NCBI GenBank assembly: GCA_003551665.1
Contig: PUNE01000128.1
Location: 1 to 64,000, forward strand
DNA length: 64,000 bases
Source: Halobacteroidaceae bacterium
GTDB lineage: Bacteria; Bacillota; Halanaerobiia; B1SED10-174
Reading direction: 5' to 3'
Every line of letters starts with the position of its first letter. Within the stretch, counting starts at the first letter, position 1. Shown one piece after another: positions 25,491-33,741 of the stretch. The notes under the pieces were generated by a model, which worked only from the letters and a program-made list of their open reading frames with translations, did no database searches and was not told the DNA's origin. The translations under genes were made by a program, and so were the position numbers.

Positions 25491-28400
25491 TTTAATTGAA
25501 GTCCCCGAGGTTAAAACAGTTATCCAGCTTAAGGATACCGAGGATTCGCGATTGCGAGAAATACTCGCTCGCAACTTTTTGATTACCGACGAGGTGGCCC
25601 TATTTTTTAAATCCTTTTTCTCAAGCATCCTGGAGAGGGAAGGCAGAGGATTTTTTGTTGAAGGGAATTTTGGCTCCGGAAAATCCCACCTTCTCAGTAT
25701 CCTGGGGCTTTCCTTAAATTACCCCGAGGCCTGGGAGCCTCTTCTCCAGCAGGATTCTGGCGTGGAAAAACTTCTGGAAAAAACCCGATCGGCAATATCG
25801 GACCGGGAATTTCTTGTCGTGCAGGTTTCTCTTGTTGAACACAGCAACCGGGAATACCTTGAAGATATTATCACAGAGGAAATAAAAGAAGTTCTGCAGG
25901 AAAAACAACTCCAGGGACCTGTTTTTCCCCGGGAAAAAGATTTTATCAAGTCCATGGTGGAAATGCTTAAGAACCAGGAACCCCAGAAATTGAAGAGCGT
26001 TCTCCGGGAAAAAGAAATGACGGAAAGCGAGCTTTCCACCTGTGAGGACATTAATCTACTTGAAGAAATCCTGGAACGCTTGAACCTGCCATATCGCTTG
26101 AAATATGACCGGCAGGAAACCTTTTCTCAGTTGAACAAAACAATTAAAAAAGAGGGATATGCAGGACTGGTTTTTCTAATTGACGAACTCTCGGAGTTTT
26201 TGCGTTCCAAGGCCGACAGTCGTCGCTTTAATGAGGACATTCGTTTCCTGCAGTTCCTGGGAGAATACAGCCAGAATAACCCCGCCTGGATAGTTGCTAC
26301 TCTGCAGGAAGAAATTGAAAAGACAGGAGAAACAACCCCCGAAGCCTTTAATAAAATCAAGGACCGTTATCCTTTCCGGTTCAGACTTACCGGTTCCCAT
26401 ATCAGGGAACTGATCAGCCAGCGACTAATTAAGTTAAAAAAAGGAGCGGTTGATGAAATCGAAGAAATATATTCCTTTTACCAGAATTCCTTTAGCCGCT
26501 GGGAAACAAGCCGGGAGGATTTTTTGCGTCTTTATCCGGTTCACCCTCTTACCATAGATCTCCTTGACAACCTTAAACCTCTTTTTTCCCAGCACAGGGG
26601 GATAATAGATTTTATCCACTACCGCTTAAAGGGTGACCCGCGCAGGAATTTTTCCGGAATCCTCGAGGCAGATCCCCATACCCTGCTGACCCCCGACCTG
26701 ATTTTTGACCACTTCCAGGACCGGATTCGGGAAATGGTAGAAACCAATCCCTACCTGGAAAAAGTCTACAGTTATTACCAGCAGGAAATCGGGGATATTC
26801 TGGATCCAGAAGATCAGGCAACTGGAATGGCATTAATTAAACTTTTGATTCTCTTTAAAATTTCTCCCCTTGCAACCCGGTACACAGTAGAGGATATGGC
26901 CAATATGTTGTTACATCAAATTACTGATCTTGATCCCGAGGTTAACTACCAGAATGTGGGGGAAATATTGGAGAAGATGCACCAGAATGGTGCTTATATA
27001 GGGAAAAAAGAAGAAAATAATCTCCGGGAAAACCAGTACTATATTGACCTGGAAGCCGATACCAACCTCCTTTTACAGCGCAGGGTAGAATATACAAAAA
27101 ATAATATTTTTTCTGATGACCACCGTCTTTTTACCCGCCTTGGTTTGCTGGTGAACCACCGGAGCCTTCCTTTGGGAGAAATCCTGGAAGCCCCCTGGAC
27201 CTTAAGGGAATTTTCCTGGCAAAATACTCCCCGCAAGGGTTATTTGTTACTCACCAGCTTCAAGGACCTAAGCAGAGAACGACTAGAGGAATTGCAGGGT
27301 TACTTGCAAAGGAGAGAGGAAGATTTTCTTATAGTAGTGGGCCATGCCCGCCAGATCAAAGAAGAAAAGGATTACCTGCAACAATCAATCCTTCCAGAAT
27401 TAGAGGGATCCAATCAGCAGGCTATTGCTTTCTGGACCCCACGCGAGGTAAAGGATCCCGATCTTTTAAGGGAAATTTTAGCCAGGTTGATTATCTACGA
27501 TGAATATCGCGAAGATGGGAGTACCGCAGGCCGGGAAATCAGAGAAGCAATAAAACAGCAGCTGGAAGAGGACAGAGAAAAAGTCAATTCCCTTTTCCTC
27601 GAAGCCTACCTCTACGGAGAATTAATTGGAGGGGATGGCGAGGAAATAATCAACCTCCGGGAGGTTGGTCTGTTACCCTGGGACAACATCCTGGAAAAAA
27701 TTGTTTTCCGGATTTTGGGCCGCCGTTTTCCCCAGCATATTAAAATTGCTCCCTTCCAGAGCTATCTAAACAGTTCCCAGCTAAAAATTCTGGAAGAAAA
27801 ATTTCTTGCCCCGGGGGAAATTGATATTGATACTGCCCAATCAACTGGGCTAAACAGGGTGATTGAAGGGTTTTTAAAGCCCATGGACCTGATTGTAAGA
27901 AAACAGAGGAATATTCTTCTCCAGGTCAAGCCGGAAAAGAATGCCCTGATTCAAAAACTTTTCGGGGAACTAAAGGAAGAAAGGACCGAATTCAAGCCTC
28001 TCTACTGGAGAATGAGAAAAGGCCCCTTTGGTATTGGGCAGAATCAGTTCAATTTATTAATTCTTTCCTTGTTGTACGGGGGTTACCTTACCGCTTATTC
28101 TGACAAAAGAAAGATCTCTCTGAAAAACTTCAATGCCTCCCATCTTCCCCGGATCCAGTATATTGGTTACGGGGAAATAATCAGGGAGGACTGCCAGGAA
28201 ATACTGCGGAATTGTGCTTTATTTCCCCCCAGACTGAAAAATCAGCCCTTTTCTCTCCCCCTTCAGCAATCCATGTGGGAATTTATTACCGAAAAAAAAC
28301 AGGAATTGGTTTCGCAGTTGGAAAATCTGCAGTATAAAATTAAAGACCTGGAAAGTAAGGACCTTTTAACTGGGTTCTCCCTGGAGGATCTTCGCAAACC

Positions 28401-30795
28401 CCTCAACCGGGTGGAAAACCTCCTTGACGAAGTAAAAGTCAGTTATTCTGCCGAGGAAGGCCTGGAAAGATTTGCTATAGCTTATCGAAACCTCCCCGGG
28501 ATAGAAAAGAATCTTGACCAGGTGGGAAATATTCGCCATTTTATTGAAGAAAACCTGGCCGAATACCTGGAAATGAGAAGGTATCTCCAGCATCCTGGGT
28601 TGCAAATTCCCCCAGAAGAAAAGTACGAGAATCTCAGGAAAACCAGGGAAAATTTACTGCAAGCCCTTCAGGACCAGGCAATGATTTTTGATTCAGAATT
28701 TTTTTCAGGAACCAGGGAAAACTTTAGGCGTTTTAAAAATGAGTACAGCCAGATTTACTCCAGAGAGCACCAGAGCAAACTGGGAGAAGAAAGGTTTAAA
28801 CCCTACTGGGAGAAAAAGAAAACTACCGGGTACCACGTTTTACAACTTTTATCCCGTATCCAATTGATTTCCGTTAAAAACGACCTGGTTAAGGTTGATC
28901 GGCTTCTTTCCCGGGCTCTTTCCCAGAGCTGCCAGGTTTTCTCCCCGGAAAACCTGGAACATTCACCTGTCTGCAACTGCGGGTTTTCTCTGGGAACTGA
29001 GGTGGAATTACCTTCCCTGAAGATTATCCAGGAAACTCTTGAAGAAGGAATACTGGAGTACCTTATAGCCCTGGGAGAAGATGAAAATAAAGAGAGACTT
29101 AAAAGTTATCTGCAGAGCATGGAAGAAGCAGGAGAAAAGAAACTGGCCCGTCCTTTGAGAACAATTCTTACCTTACACCCCGGGGACCGGGCGGTTATAG
29201 GAGAACTGGATAAAAATTTGAACCAGGAGGTTATTGACCGGATCAATAAAGCCCTTGCGGGCGACTATTCCGTGGTTCAAAGGGATCTGGATGAATTGTA
29301 TGAGAATATTGTTGACCGGAGTTTTACTCCCTCCCAGTTGCAGAAAATTTTCCAGGACTGGCTGGAAGGTGCTGGAAAGCTGGAGAAAAACACCTATGTT
29401 AAAATTGTAACAGGGGAAGGGAGCAGCCCCAAGAAAGGAGAGGAAGGGCAGGAACTGGCTGATTTTATTGACCGAAATTATCCTGATCTGAACCCCTACT
29501 GGGAAGCCATGAGAGAAGATTTTTTCCTGTTTCTGGCTCAGAAAAGCTGGGAGAAAAACCACGGGATTGAAATCCCAGGTTTGTTACCAGAAGGTCAAGG
29601 AGGGCAAACATTGCTCCGAGAAAATCCGCCCCAGGAGGAAAGCGTCACCAGCCTGATTGCAGACATTGTATCCAGGGAGGAATTACTTTCAGGGTTACGG
29701 GAAAAGGTGGATGATATTTTGCAAAAACGTAACCTCCTTGGAGAGGTTCTGGATATGATGGATTTAGATTCCCTGGAAAGGACAGCCCGGGTCCTTGCCC
29801 GGGAAGAAATTTCGGCTTTGATACTTCAGGAAACTCTGGTTCAACTGGTAAAAAAGGCTCCAGAAGAAACTCGGTATGATAAGGTTCGAGAAATTTTACC
29901 TGGGTCCGGTAATGAAGACAGGTTTCGGACAGATATTTTTAACATGGCCAGGTTCTATCTTGACATTGAGGCTGGTCTGCAGGCTTTAAAAATTAATGAG
30001 GGGCCCCTGGACATTGAAGAGTGGACTCGAATTTTTTCCGGCCCTGCAAGTAAACTGGAAAGGAATTATTTCCAGGTGGAGAAGCTGGCAGGAGAAACCG
30101 GAACTCGAGAGCGGGTTCCCCTGGATTTAAAATTTCGGGATGTTAATAAGACCCTTGCTGCAGCCAACAAGACATTTCAAAATACCTACCGCAATTTGAA
30201 CTGGGAAGCCTTTCCTGAAACAGGTGAAGTTTCCGATATTTGTTCCCTGGTTTTAAAGCGTTACCCCAGGCTCTGTCAGAAAGTAAAAAGCGATAATACA
30301 TTTCTTTTGCTTCTTGATGGGGCCCGCTGGGATTTATGGGAGGAAATCTGGAAGGAAGTTAAAAAACATGTAACTCTTAGAACCATTGATCAGGGTTCCC
30401 TTATTGCCCGGAAGCCTACCAACACCGAAACCCAAATGGAAGCTCTTCGCCAGGGCGGGTTTTCGGGAGAGGTTGTTTCTCCCCAATGGATAAACCCAGA
30501 AAACCTGAAACCGGGAGATATTATCAAATTTGATTTCATCGATGAAAAACTGCACACGGAAAAAAGGGATTTAAATTATCTCTTTTCTGATTTGATTTTT
30601 CAAACGAGAAAATCGCTGGTTCCATTTTTAAATGAACTGCCTTCCTATTCTTTACTCCTTGTATTTTCCGACCATGGATTTTCCGTCAATTATGACTTCT
30701 CCAAAGCCAACAAATATCAAGAAGAGCGATACTACCATGGGCAAATAACCCTTACTGAAGCAATAGTTCCATGGGGTTGTTTTTACCTTTTATAG
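25471..30795 (+). CDS. giant BREX-like P-loop ATPase fused to a PglZ-like phosphatase domain (1774 aa)
   Basis: Walker A lies in FFVEGNFGSGKSHLLSILGL (residues 61-80), the GxFGSGKSHL form shared with BrxC/PglY and related phage-defence ATPases. FLIDELSEFL (about 234-243) is Walker B, and IVATLQE follows as sensor. A long helical, coiled-coil-rich middle part contains CQVFSPENLEHSPVCNCG (about 1154-1172), a possible metal site. The last 180 residues match the PglZ/alkaline phosphatase superfamily (LLLLDGARWDLWEEI near 1612, VFSDHGFS near 1732). In BREX, the ATPase and PglZ are separate proteins; here they form one chain. No PglX-type methyltransferase is adjacent. The start (ATG ATG) lies inside the TPR gene, behind GGTGGAGG. 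Confidence 0.8.
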   Translation: MMKTINDLIEVPEVKTVIQLKDTEDSRLREILARNFLITDEVALFFKSFFSSILEREGRGFFVEGNFGSGKSHLLSILGLSLNYPEAWEPLLQQDSGVEKLLEKTRSAISDREFLVVQVSLVEHSNREYLEDIITEEIKEVLQEKQLQGPVFPREKDFIKSMVEMLKNQEPQKLKSVLREKEMTESELSTCEDINLLEEILERLNLPYRLKYDRQETFSQLNKTIKKEGYAGLVFLIDELSEFLRSKADSRRFNEDIRFLQFLGEYSQNNPAWIVATLQEEIEKTGETTPEAFNKIKDRYPFRFRLTGSHIRELISQRLIKLKKGAVDEIEEIYSFYQNSFSRWETSREDFLRLYPVHPLTIDLLDNLKPLFSQHRGIIDFIHYRLKGDPRRNFSGILEADPHTLLTPDLIFDHFQDRIREMVETNPYLEKVYSYYQQEIGDILDPEDQATGMALIKLLILFKISPLATRYTVEDMANMLLHQITDLDPEVNYQNVGEILEKMHQNGAYIGKKEENNLRENQYYIDLEADTNLLLQRRVEYTKNNIFSDDHRLFTRLGLLVNHRSLPLGEILEAPWTLREFSWQNTPRKGYLLLTSFKDLSRERLEELQGYLQRREEDFLIVVGHARQIKEEKDYLQQSILPELEGSNQQAIAFWTPREVKDPDLLREILARLIIYDEYREDGSTAGREIREAIKQQLEEDREKVNSLFLEAYLYGELIGGDGEEIINLREVGLLPWDNILEKIVFRILGRRFPQHIKIAPFQSYLNSSQLKILEEKFLAPGEIDIDTAQSTGLNRVIEGFLKPMDLIVRKQRNILLQVKPEKNALIQKLFGELKEERTEFKPLYWRMRKGPFGIGQNQFNLLILSLLYGGYLTAYSDKRKISLKNFNASHLPRIQYIGYGEIIREDCQEILRNCALFPPRLKNQPFSLPLQQSMWEFITEKKQELVSQLENLQYKIKDLESKDLLTGFSLEDLRKPLNRVENLLDEVKVSYSAEEGLERFAIAYRNLPGIEKNLDQVGNIRHFIEENLAEYLEMRRYLQHPGLQIPPEEKYENLRKTRENLLQALQDQAMIFDSEFFSGTRENFRRFKNEYSQIYSREHQSKLGEERFKPYWEKKKTTGYHVLQLLSRIQLISVKNDLVKVDRLLSRALSQSCQVFSPENLEHSPVCNCGFSLGTEVELPSLKIIQETLEEGILEYLIALGEDENKERLKSYLQSMEEAGEKKLARPLRTILTLHPGDRAVIGELDKNLNQEVIDRINKALAGDYSVVQRDLDELYENIVDRSFTPSQLQKIFQDWLEGAGKLEKNTYVKIVTGEGSSPKKGEEGQELADFIDRNYPDLNPYWEAMREDFFLFLAQKSWEKNHGIEIPGLLPEGQGGQTLLRENPPQEESVTSLIADIVSREELLSGLREKVDDILQKRNLLGEVLDMMDLDSLERTARVLAREEISALILQETLVQLVKKAPEETRYDKVREILPGSGNEDRFRTDIFNMARFYLDIEAGLQALKINEGPLDIEEWTRIFSGPASKLERNYFQVEKLAGETGTRERVPLDLKFRDVNKTLAAANKTFQNTYRNLNWEAFPETGEVSDICSLVLKRYPRLCQKVKSDNTFLLLLDGARWDLWEEIWKEVKKHVTLRTIDQGSLIARKPTNTETQMEALRQGGFSGEVVSPQWINPENLKPGDIIKFDFIDEKLHTEKRDLNYLFSDLIFQTRKSLVPFLNELPSYSLLLVFSDHGFSVNYDFSKANKYQEERYYHGQITLTEAIVPWGCFYLL

Positions 30796-30929
30796 TTGGT
30801 TTTCAGTCTGGTTTTAAAAGTGCATGCTTAACTATCTTTTATGGTAAGGTTGGAAAAAACACTTCCAGGGATGGTTAAAAAAGAAAGAGATTTTCGTTAT
30901 TCAAACAATTTCAGGGTTTTTTTTCTAAA

Positions 30930-30958
30930 TTGACATAAATTACAACATTTGGTATTCT
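30930..30958 (+). promoter_or_regulatory. sigma-A type promoter for the 166-aa gene
   Basis: TTGACA (30930-30935) and TATTCT (30953-30958) are separated by exactly 17 bp, close to consensus. The start codon is at 31003 behind AAAGGAGGTG. The gene is therefore transcribed separately from the giant ATPase gene. Confidence 0.75.
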
Positions 30959-31002
30959 TTCTGTAGAAGACAGAAAATTTTTAAAATAAAGGAGGTGAGA
31001 AA

Positions 31003-31503
31003 ATGAGTAATCATATCACTCTGGAAGATTCCCTGGGAAAGAAAATAACTGATCCTACCCAGGAACAAATTCGGGAAACCATAAATAAAATAGGACATGA
31101 AATTGACCACTGCATACTTAATGTGGGCGGAAATTATATCCAGGCTGCTGGCAGGAGAAATGAGTTGTTTGTGGAAACCGATGTTGGTTCGGGTTTAATT
31201 GGTGCTGATCGTTCCGATTATTCTGCAGAAGATGTTTACCAGATGTTTATTGGTTTTCTTAGAGGTGATGATTCCTGGAAGGATTTTTTTACAACTGTTT
31301 CTTTCTCTGACTCTTCTGATTTTTCCAGAAGTCAAGAAGCTCCTGAACAGGAGAAAAAGCCCAAATTTGATGTTAAAGAAGAAGCGGGCAAAGCCTTGAA
31401 GGCAGAGGGAAGGTATGTTGCCAGGAGACAAACCCGCAGGGGTATTAGCAGAATCCTCTCCATGTTGACGGGCCTTTTTATCCGAAATAAGCTAAGGAAA
31501 TAG
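31003..31503 (+). CDS. conserved-looking protein of unknown function, possibly Imm1-like
   Basis: The 166-residue protein begins TLEDSLGKKITDPTQEQIRETI. The order PTxxQI followed by strands (HCILNVGGNYIQAAGRRNELF) is reminiscent of Imm1 immunity proteins, which have a similar length and opening. That is only a resemblance. The second half is charged and disordered (SRSQEAPEQEKKPKFDVKEE), and a basic, weakly hydrophobic C-terminus follows (RISRILSMLTGLFIRNKLRK may be amphipathic). It has its own near-consensus promoter and strong ribosome binding site AAAGGAGGTGAGAAA, so it is probably well expressed. Confidence 0.55.
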   Translation: MSNHITLEDSLGKKITDPTQEQIRETINKIGHEIDHCILNVGGNYIQAAGRRNELFVETDVGSGLIGADRSDYSAEDVYQMFIGFLRGDDSWKDFFTTVSFSDSSDFSRSQEAPEQEKKPKFDVKEEAGKALKAEGRYVARRQTRRGISRILSMLTGLFIRNKLRK

Positions 31504-31773
31504 GGCCGGGGAAGGACTAATAAATCTATTTTTTATCTTTTGCTTAAGTAAAAACCAATCCAAAACAAGGGATTTTTCTGATCGGGGTTTTTTAACCACA
31601 TAAAAATAGGAACAAAATTTTTTGGAAAGAAAATTAATCCCCGGGTTCATCCTGGGGTTTTTCTTCTCGGAAAGAAGCAGGGCAGAAAATAAACGGGATT
31701 GCATATTTTGCTCTCGAATATAAGTGGGGACTGGGGTTTTGTTTATGATTAATTCCAGGAAGAGATTTTAAGC

Positions 31774-31899
31774 ATGAAGGAGAAAAGAATAATTTTACAA
31801 CTGGATTTGGAATTTGAGAGAGAAATCAGTGAGAACCAAATTTCCAAAATAACCCTTAATGTTATTTGGGTTTTATTTGAAGGGGATTTGGTTTTTTAG
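31774..31899 (+). CDS. possible 41-aa small protein
   Basis: The ORF starts at ATG 31774 behind CCAGGAAGAG (about 11 nt) and encodes an acidic, beta-rich peptide (QLDLEFEREISENQISKITL near the middle, FEGDLVF at the end). Its 3' half coincides with the nested terminator hairpin at 31834-31897, which is unusual, because the stem would lie within translated mRNA. No family is recognised. Confidence 0.3.
   Translation: MKEKRIILQLDLEFEREISENQISKITLNVIWVLFEGDLVF
31834..31897 (+). terminator. nested two-stem terminator
   Basis: The outer stem AACCAAAT (31834-31841) pairs with ATTTGGTT (31886-31893), followed by TTTTA. The inner stem CCAAAATAAC (31844-31853) pairs with GTTATTTGG (31861-31869) with one bulge. 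Two co-axial stems before a T tract suggest an intrinsic terminator. The rest of the 550-bp gap from 31504 to 32059 shows nothing clear. Confidence 0.5.
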
Positions 31900-32059
31900 A
31901 TGTATAGTAATAACAAGGAAATAATTGAAATCCTGAGAATTCTCTTTAATACCCCGGGAAATAGTTTTCCGGCCACTTTTTTTATTTTCCCGGCACCGGG
32001 TTTCTGGTGCTGGTTTATAATAAAGAAGGAAACAATTTAAGAAGGGAAGCGATTCCATC

Positions 32060-32398
32060 ATGAAAAAGAAATGGCTGGCTGTCCTAATTTTTTCAGGTGT
32101 ATTAATTCTTGCCCTGGCAGCGTGTGGTTCTGATCCGGGAGAGGCAGTAGTGGGAACCTGGGTTTCGGTAGAACATTACATTGGTGAAGAAAGAGCAGAA
32201 GAAATGGAAGGGATGACCATAGAATTTCGGGATGACGGGAGTGCAAGAACAAGCTTGGGTACTGGGACCTTCGTTTTTGAAGATGACACTGTTGTTTTCA
32301 CCTCCGATAGAGGAGATGAAGTAAAATATGAAATGGTGGATGATCAATTGACTGTTGAAACTTTAATAGCAAGAATTATATATGAAAGAGCTGACTAG
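32060..32398 (+). CDS. small lipoprotein with lipocalin-like fold
   Basis: This 112-residue secreted lipoprotein has the signal peptide KKKWLAVLIFSGVLILALAAC, with lipobox LAAC at about residue 22. After it, VVGTWVSVEHYIGEE, TIEFRDDGSARTSLG and VFTSDRGDEVKYEMVDDQLTV match the short beta-barrel strands of the lipocalin-like (DUF4488/DUF5640-type) Gram-positive lipoproteins. These bind unknown ligands at the membrane surface. GAAGGGAAG lies 9 nt before the ATG. Confidence 0.8.
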   Translation: MKKKWLAVLIFSGVLILALAACGSDPGEAVVGTWVSVEHYIGEERAEEMEGMTIEFRDDGSARTSLGTGTFVFEDDTVVFTSDRGDEVKYEMVDDQLTVETLIARIIYERAD

Positions 32399-32420
32399 AG
32401 ATCAAAAACTTTTTAATAGT

Positions 32421-32455
32421 CCGGCCCCGGAGTAACCCTTTCGGGGCCGGTTTTG
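32421..32455 (+). terminator. intrinsic terminator after the lipoprotein gene
   Basis: CCGGCCCCG (32421-32429) pairs with CGGGGCCGG (32442-32450), followed by TTTTGG. The T tract is short but the stem is strong. Confidence 0.75.
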
Positions 32456-32666
32456 GAATTATTTTAGATAGGAAAAAACATGCATTTTTTGGTCCTAAAG
32501 GAGTTAATACCTGGCGGGGTTTTACCCGAGGAATCAGCCCAACTGGTTTGGATTATTTCCAGGGGATAAAAATCAAAGGTATTCCTTTGAAGAACTGGTA
32601 GGAGTTTTTCCGCCTCTTGAATTTAAATCGAAAACACTGAAAGGCAATTTAAAAGGAGTTCCAGCA

Positions 32667-33197
32667 ATGAAGTTTTTAATTATCGGAAACATAGGTTCAG
32701 GGAAAACAACCTTTGGAGAGAATGCCAGAGAGATACTGGAGATTCCTTTTATTGACCTTGATAGATTGAGGGAACTTGTTAAACTAGATGGGAGAGTATC
32801 TTTAAATTATCTTGCCCTGTATTATTTTATGCAAAAAGCAGAGAATCAGGAAAGTGTTATCCTGGAGTGTACGGGATCGGGAGTGCATAAATTCTCGCTA
32901 AAAAGAGCCCTGGAAATTTCTGGTCAGCAGGTCAGGATATTTGTTTGCAAAACCCGGGACATTAGGATTAATCTTGAAAGGCTGGAAAGAAAAAGGTTTA
33001 ACTATGTATTTCCCTTTCCCAAGGACCTGAAACAGCACATTTATGATGTGCAAAAAGAACTGGAAAACGATCTGGAGGCGGGTTTTTGGAACTGGAAAAA
33101 ATCCGAATTGTGGAATGTTTATATGGATACAGAGGAAGACCTAACCGAAAACAGGAAGTTACTCCTGGAGTTGAAAGAAAAGAGCAACCTGGATTAG
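32667..33197 (+). CDS. P-loop nucleoside kinase-like protein (AAA_17/FlaR-like)
   Basis: The 176-residue protein opens with MKFLIIGNIGSGKTT, Walker A at residues 7-15, and has IPFIDLDRLRE as the acceptor loop. ESVILECTGSG is the second strand, and ERLERKRF supplies the lid arginines. The size fits adenylate-kinase-like topology modulation proteins. The actual substrate is unknown. AAAGGAGTTCCAGC precedes the ATG. The following small gene starts 50 bp downstream. Confidence 0.75.
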   Translation: MKFLIIGNIGSGKTTFGENAREILEIPFIDLDRLRELVKLDGRVSLNYLALYYFMQKAENQESVILECTGSGVHKFSLKRALEISGQQVRIFVCKTRDIRINLERLERKRFNYVFPFPKDLKQHIYDVQKELENDLEAGFWNWKKSELWNVYMDTEEDLTENRKLLLELKEKSNLD

Positions 33198-33247
33198 AAC
33201 ACTGGTCATTCGGTCCTGTCAAAAATGCAAAGGAAGGAGGCAAAAAG

Positions 33248-33430
33248 TTGAGTTCGAATAATCACGGCAGCGGAACTGCAAGTGCTTTTTATGGTCTGGG
33301 TTTTATAGGAGCTGCAATTTATTTTGTTTCCCAGGCTACGGGTTTCTGGATGGGTGTTTTGGGTTTTTTAAAGGCCATTGTCTGGCCGGTTTTTATGGTT
33401 TACGAATTGTTTAAATTCCTGGGGATTTAA
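33248..33430 (+). CDS. 60-aa membrane protein
   Basis: The TTG start at 33248 is supported by GGAAGGAGGC. The protein has a polar, glycine-rich head (SSNNHGSGTAS) and two hydrophobic segments (FYGLGFIGAAIYFVSQATGF, LGFLKAIVWPVFMVYELFKFL). Proteins of this layout are common in Bacillota as small two-helix membrane proteins of unknown function. The same frame is open upstream into the kinase gene, but no ribosome binding site supports an earlier start. Confidence 0.7.
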   Translation: MSSNNHGSGTASAFYGLGFIGAAIYFVSQATGFWMGVLGFLKAIVWPVFMVYELFKFLGI

Positions 33431-33532
33431 AGGAAAAACAAAGGAACATTATTAGGAGAGAAATTCTGAGAAATAAAAAAGGAATTACCCTGAAGTGTAA
33501 TTTTCTGGAATAATACCAATAATTCATTTTTC

Positions 33533-33568
33533 AAAACGCCAGGATAAATCAACTGGCGTTTTCCTTTT
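33533..33568 (+). terminator. intrinsic terminator
   Basis: AAAACGCCAG (33533-33542) and CTGGCGTTTT (33553-33562) form a perfect 10-bp stem, followed by CCTTTTTT. It closes the kinase and small membrane protein unit. The remaining 170 bp before the flavoprotein gene show no gene. Confidence 0.85.
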
Positions 33569-33741
33569 TTCTCCTATTAAAATCTGTGGGGTCCTTTTTT
33601 TGAGAGAGAAGTTTGGTCTTTTAAAGGGGAAAAGGAACAACTGGTAGAAATATACTTTAAATAAATAAAAAATACCAAAAAACTGACAAAAGATGGACCC
33701 GGCAAAGTTTTTATTAAACCCTGAATGGAGGGAGTGACGGG

